A DNA stretch of 8,467 bases from Bacteroidota bacterium (lineage in GTDB: Bacteria > Bacteroidota > Bacteroidia > Flavobacteriales > Schleiferiaceae): contig SYCM01000058.1 of NCBI GenBank assembly GCA_005786915.1, positions 1 through 8,467 of the forward strand. The letters run 5' to 3'. Both the position numbers and the translations under genes were made by a program. Under the pieces are notes generated by a model. It made no database searches, was not told the origin of the DNA, and saw nothing but the letters and a program-made list of their open reading frames with translations. Of the stretch, positions 6,853-8,467 are shown piece after piece (the first letter of the stretch is position 1; each line of letters begins with the position of its first letter).

Positions 6853-6860
6853 CAAAGATA
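6853..6860 (-). promoter_or_regulatory. Bacteroidota -7 box for ribF
   Basis: The minus strand reads TATCTTTG, a perfect match to TAnnTTTG, 16 bases before the ribF ATG. The implied leader is only about 10-15 nt. No TTG element is visible 19-21 nt upstream. The box sits in the 41-bp gap between divergent ribF and the membrane-protein gene. Confidence 0.65.
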
Positions 6861-6877
6861 TTTCCGAACTTCGCGCT

Positions 6878-8467
<1,590 letters not shown>

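Noticed and set aside
6779..6877. Upstream extension of the membrane protein to the ATG at 6779
   Set aside because: The 33 extra residues are antisense to the ribF start and its promoter box, are hydrophilic, and would place a non-signal stretch before a typical membrane-protein start.
6861..6877. Plus-strand promoter for the membrane-protein gene (GAACTTCG region)
   Set aside because: It matches TAnnTTTG at too few positions and lacks a -33 element at the right spacing.

Overview
The window is high-GC chromosomal DNA (about 60% by eye) that reads as a member of the Bacteroidota. The evidence is perfect TAnnTTTG-type -7 promoter boxes upstream of ribF and atpD, no clear Shine-Dalgarno sequences, a sigma factor / membrane protein / outer-membrane-barrel gene trio of the type common in that phylum, and an ATP synthase beta subunit with an extra segment before its GQMNEPPG motif as in Bacteroidota homologues. 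A Flavobacteriia-like lineage is possible, but the sequence alone does not settle it. No plasmid, phage, insertion sequence, CRISPR array, tRNA or rRNA is visible.

Layout. (1) 1-933 (+): C-terminal two thirds of NADP-type glutamate dehydrogenase. (2) 934-1067: back-to-back terminators, one per strand, separating gdhA from the convergent trio. (3) 3321-1068 (-): a compact three-gene unit of ECF sigma factor (GTG start), single-pass membrane protein (probable anti-sigma partner) and exported coiled-coil/beta-barrel protein. The genes overlap by 4 and 34 nt, which suggests translational coupling. (4) 3322-3441: divergent intergenic region. (5) 3442-5865 (+): RNase R with a complete active site and a Gly/Ser/Arg/Lys-rich tail. 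(6) 5866-5888: short convergent gap. (7) 6836-5889 (-): bifunctional riboflavin kinase/FAD synthetase. (8) 6878-7579 (+): polytopic membrane protein of unknown function. (9) 7627-8467 (+): ATP synthase beta subunit, cut by the window end just after the Walker B aspartate.

Most of this is housekeeping: nitrogen assimilation, RNA decay, flavin cofactor synthesis and ATP synthesis. The least ordinary element is a degenerate 7-bp tandem repeat, GYWRCTR. It runs for exactly 21 units inside the putative anti-sigma gene, where three units encode one 7-residue repeat, and recurs as a short copy that supplies the ribF stop codon in the rnr/ribF gap. The core GYWRC is its own reverse complement in degenerate form, so any two units can pair at least partly. 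Finding one repeat family in two unrelated contexts suggests a dispersed element. In the coding copy, gain or loss of one or two units would shift the frame. This is the best candidate here for something undescribed.
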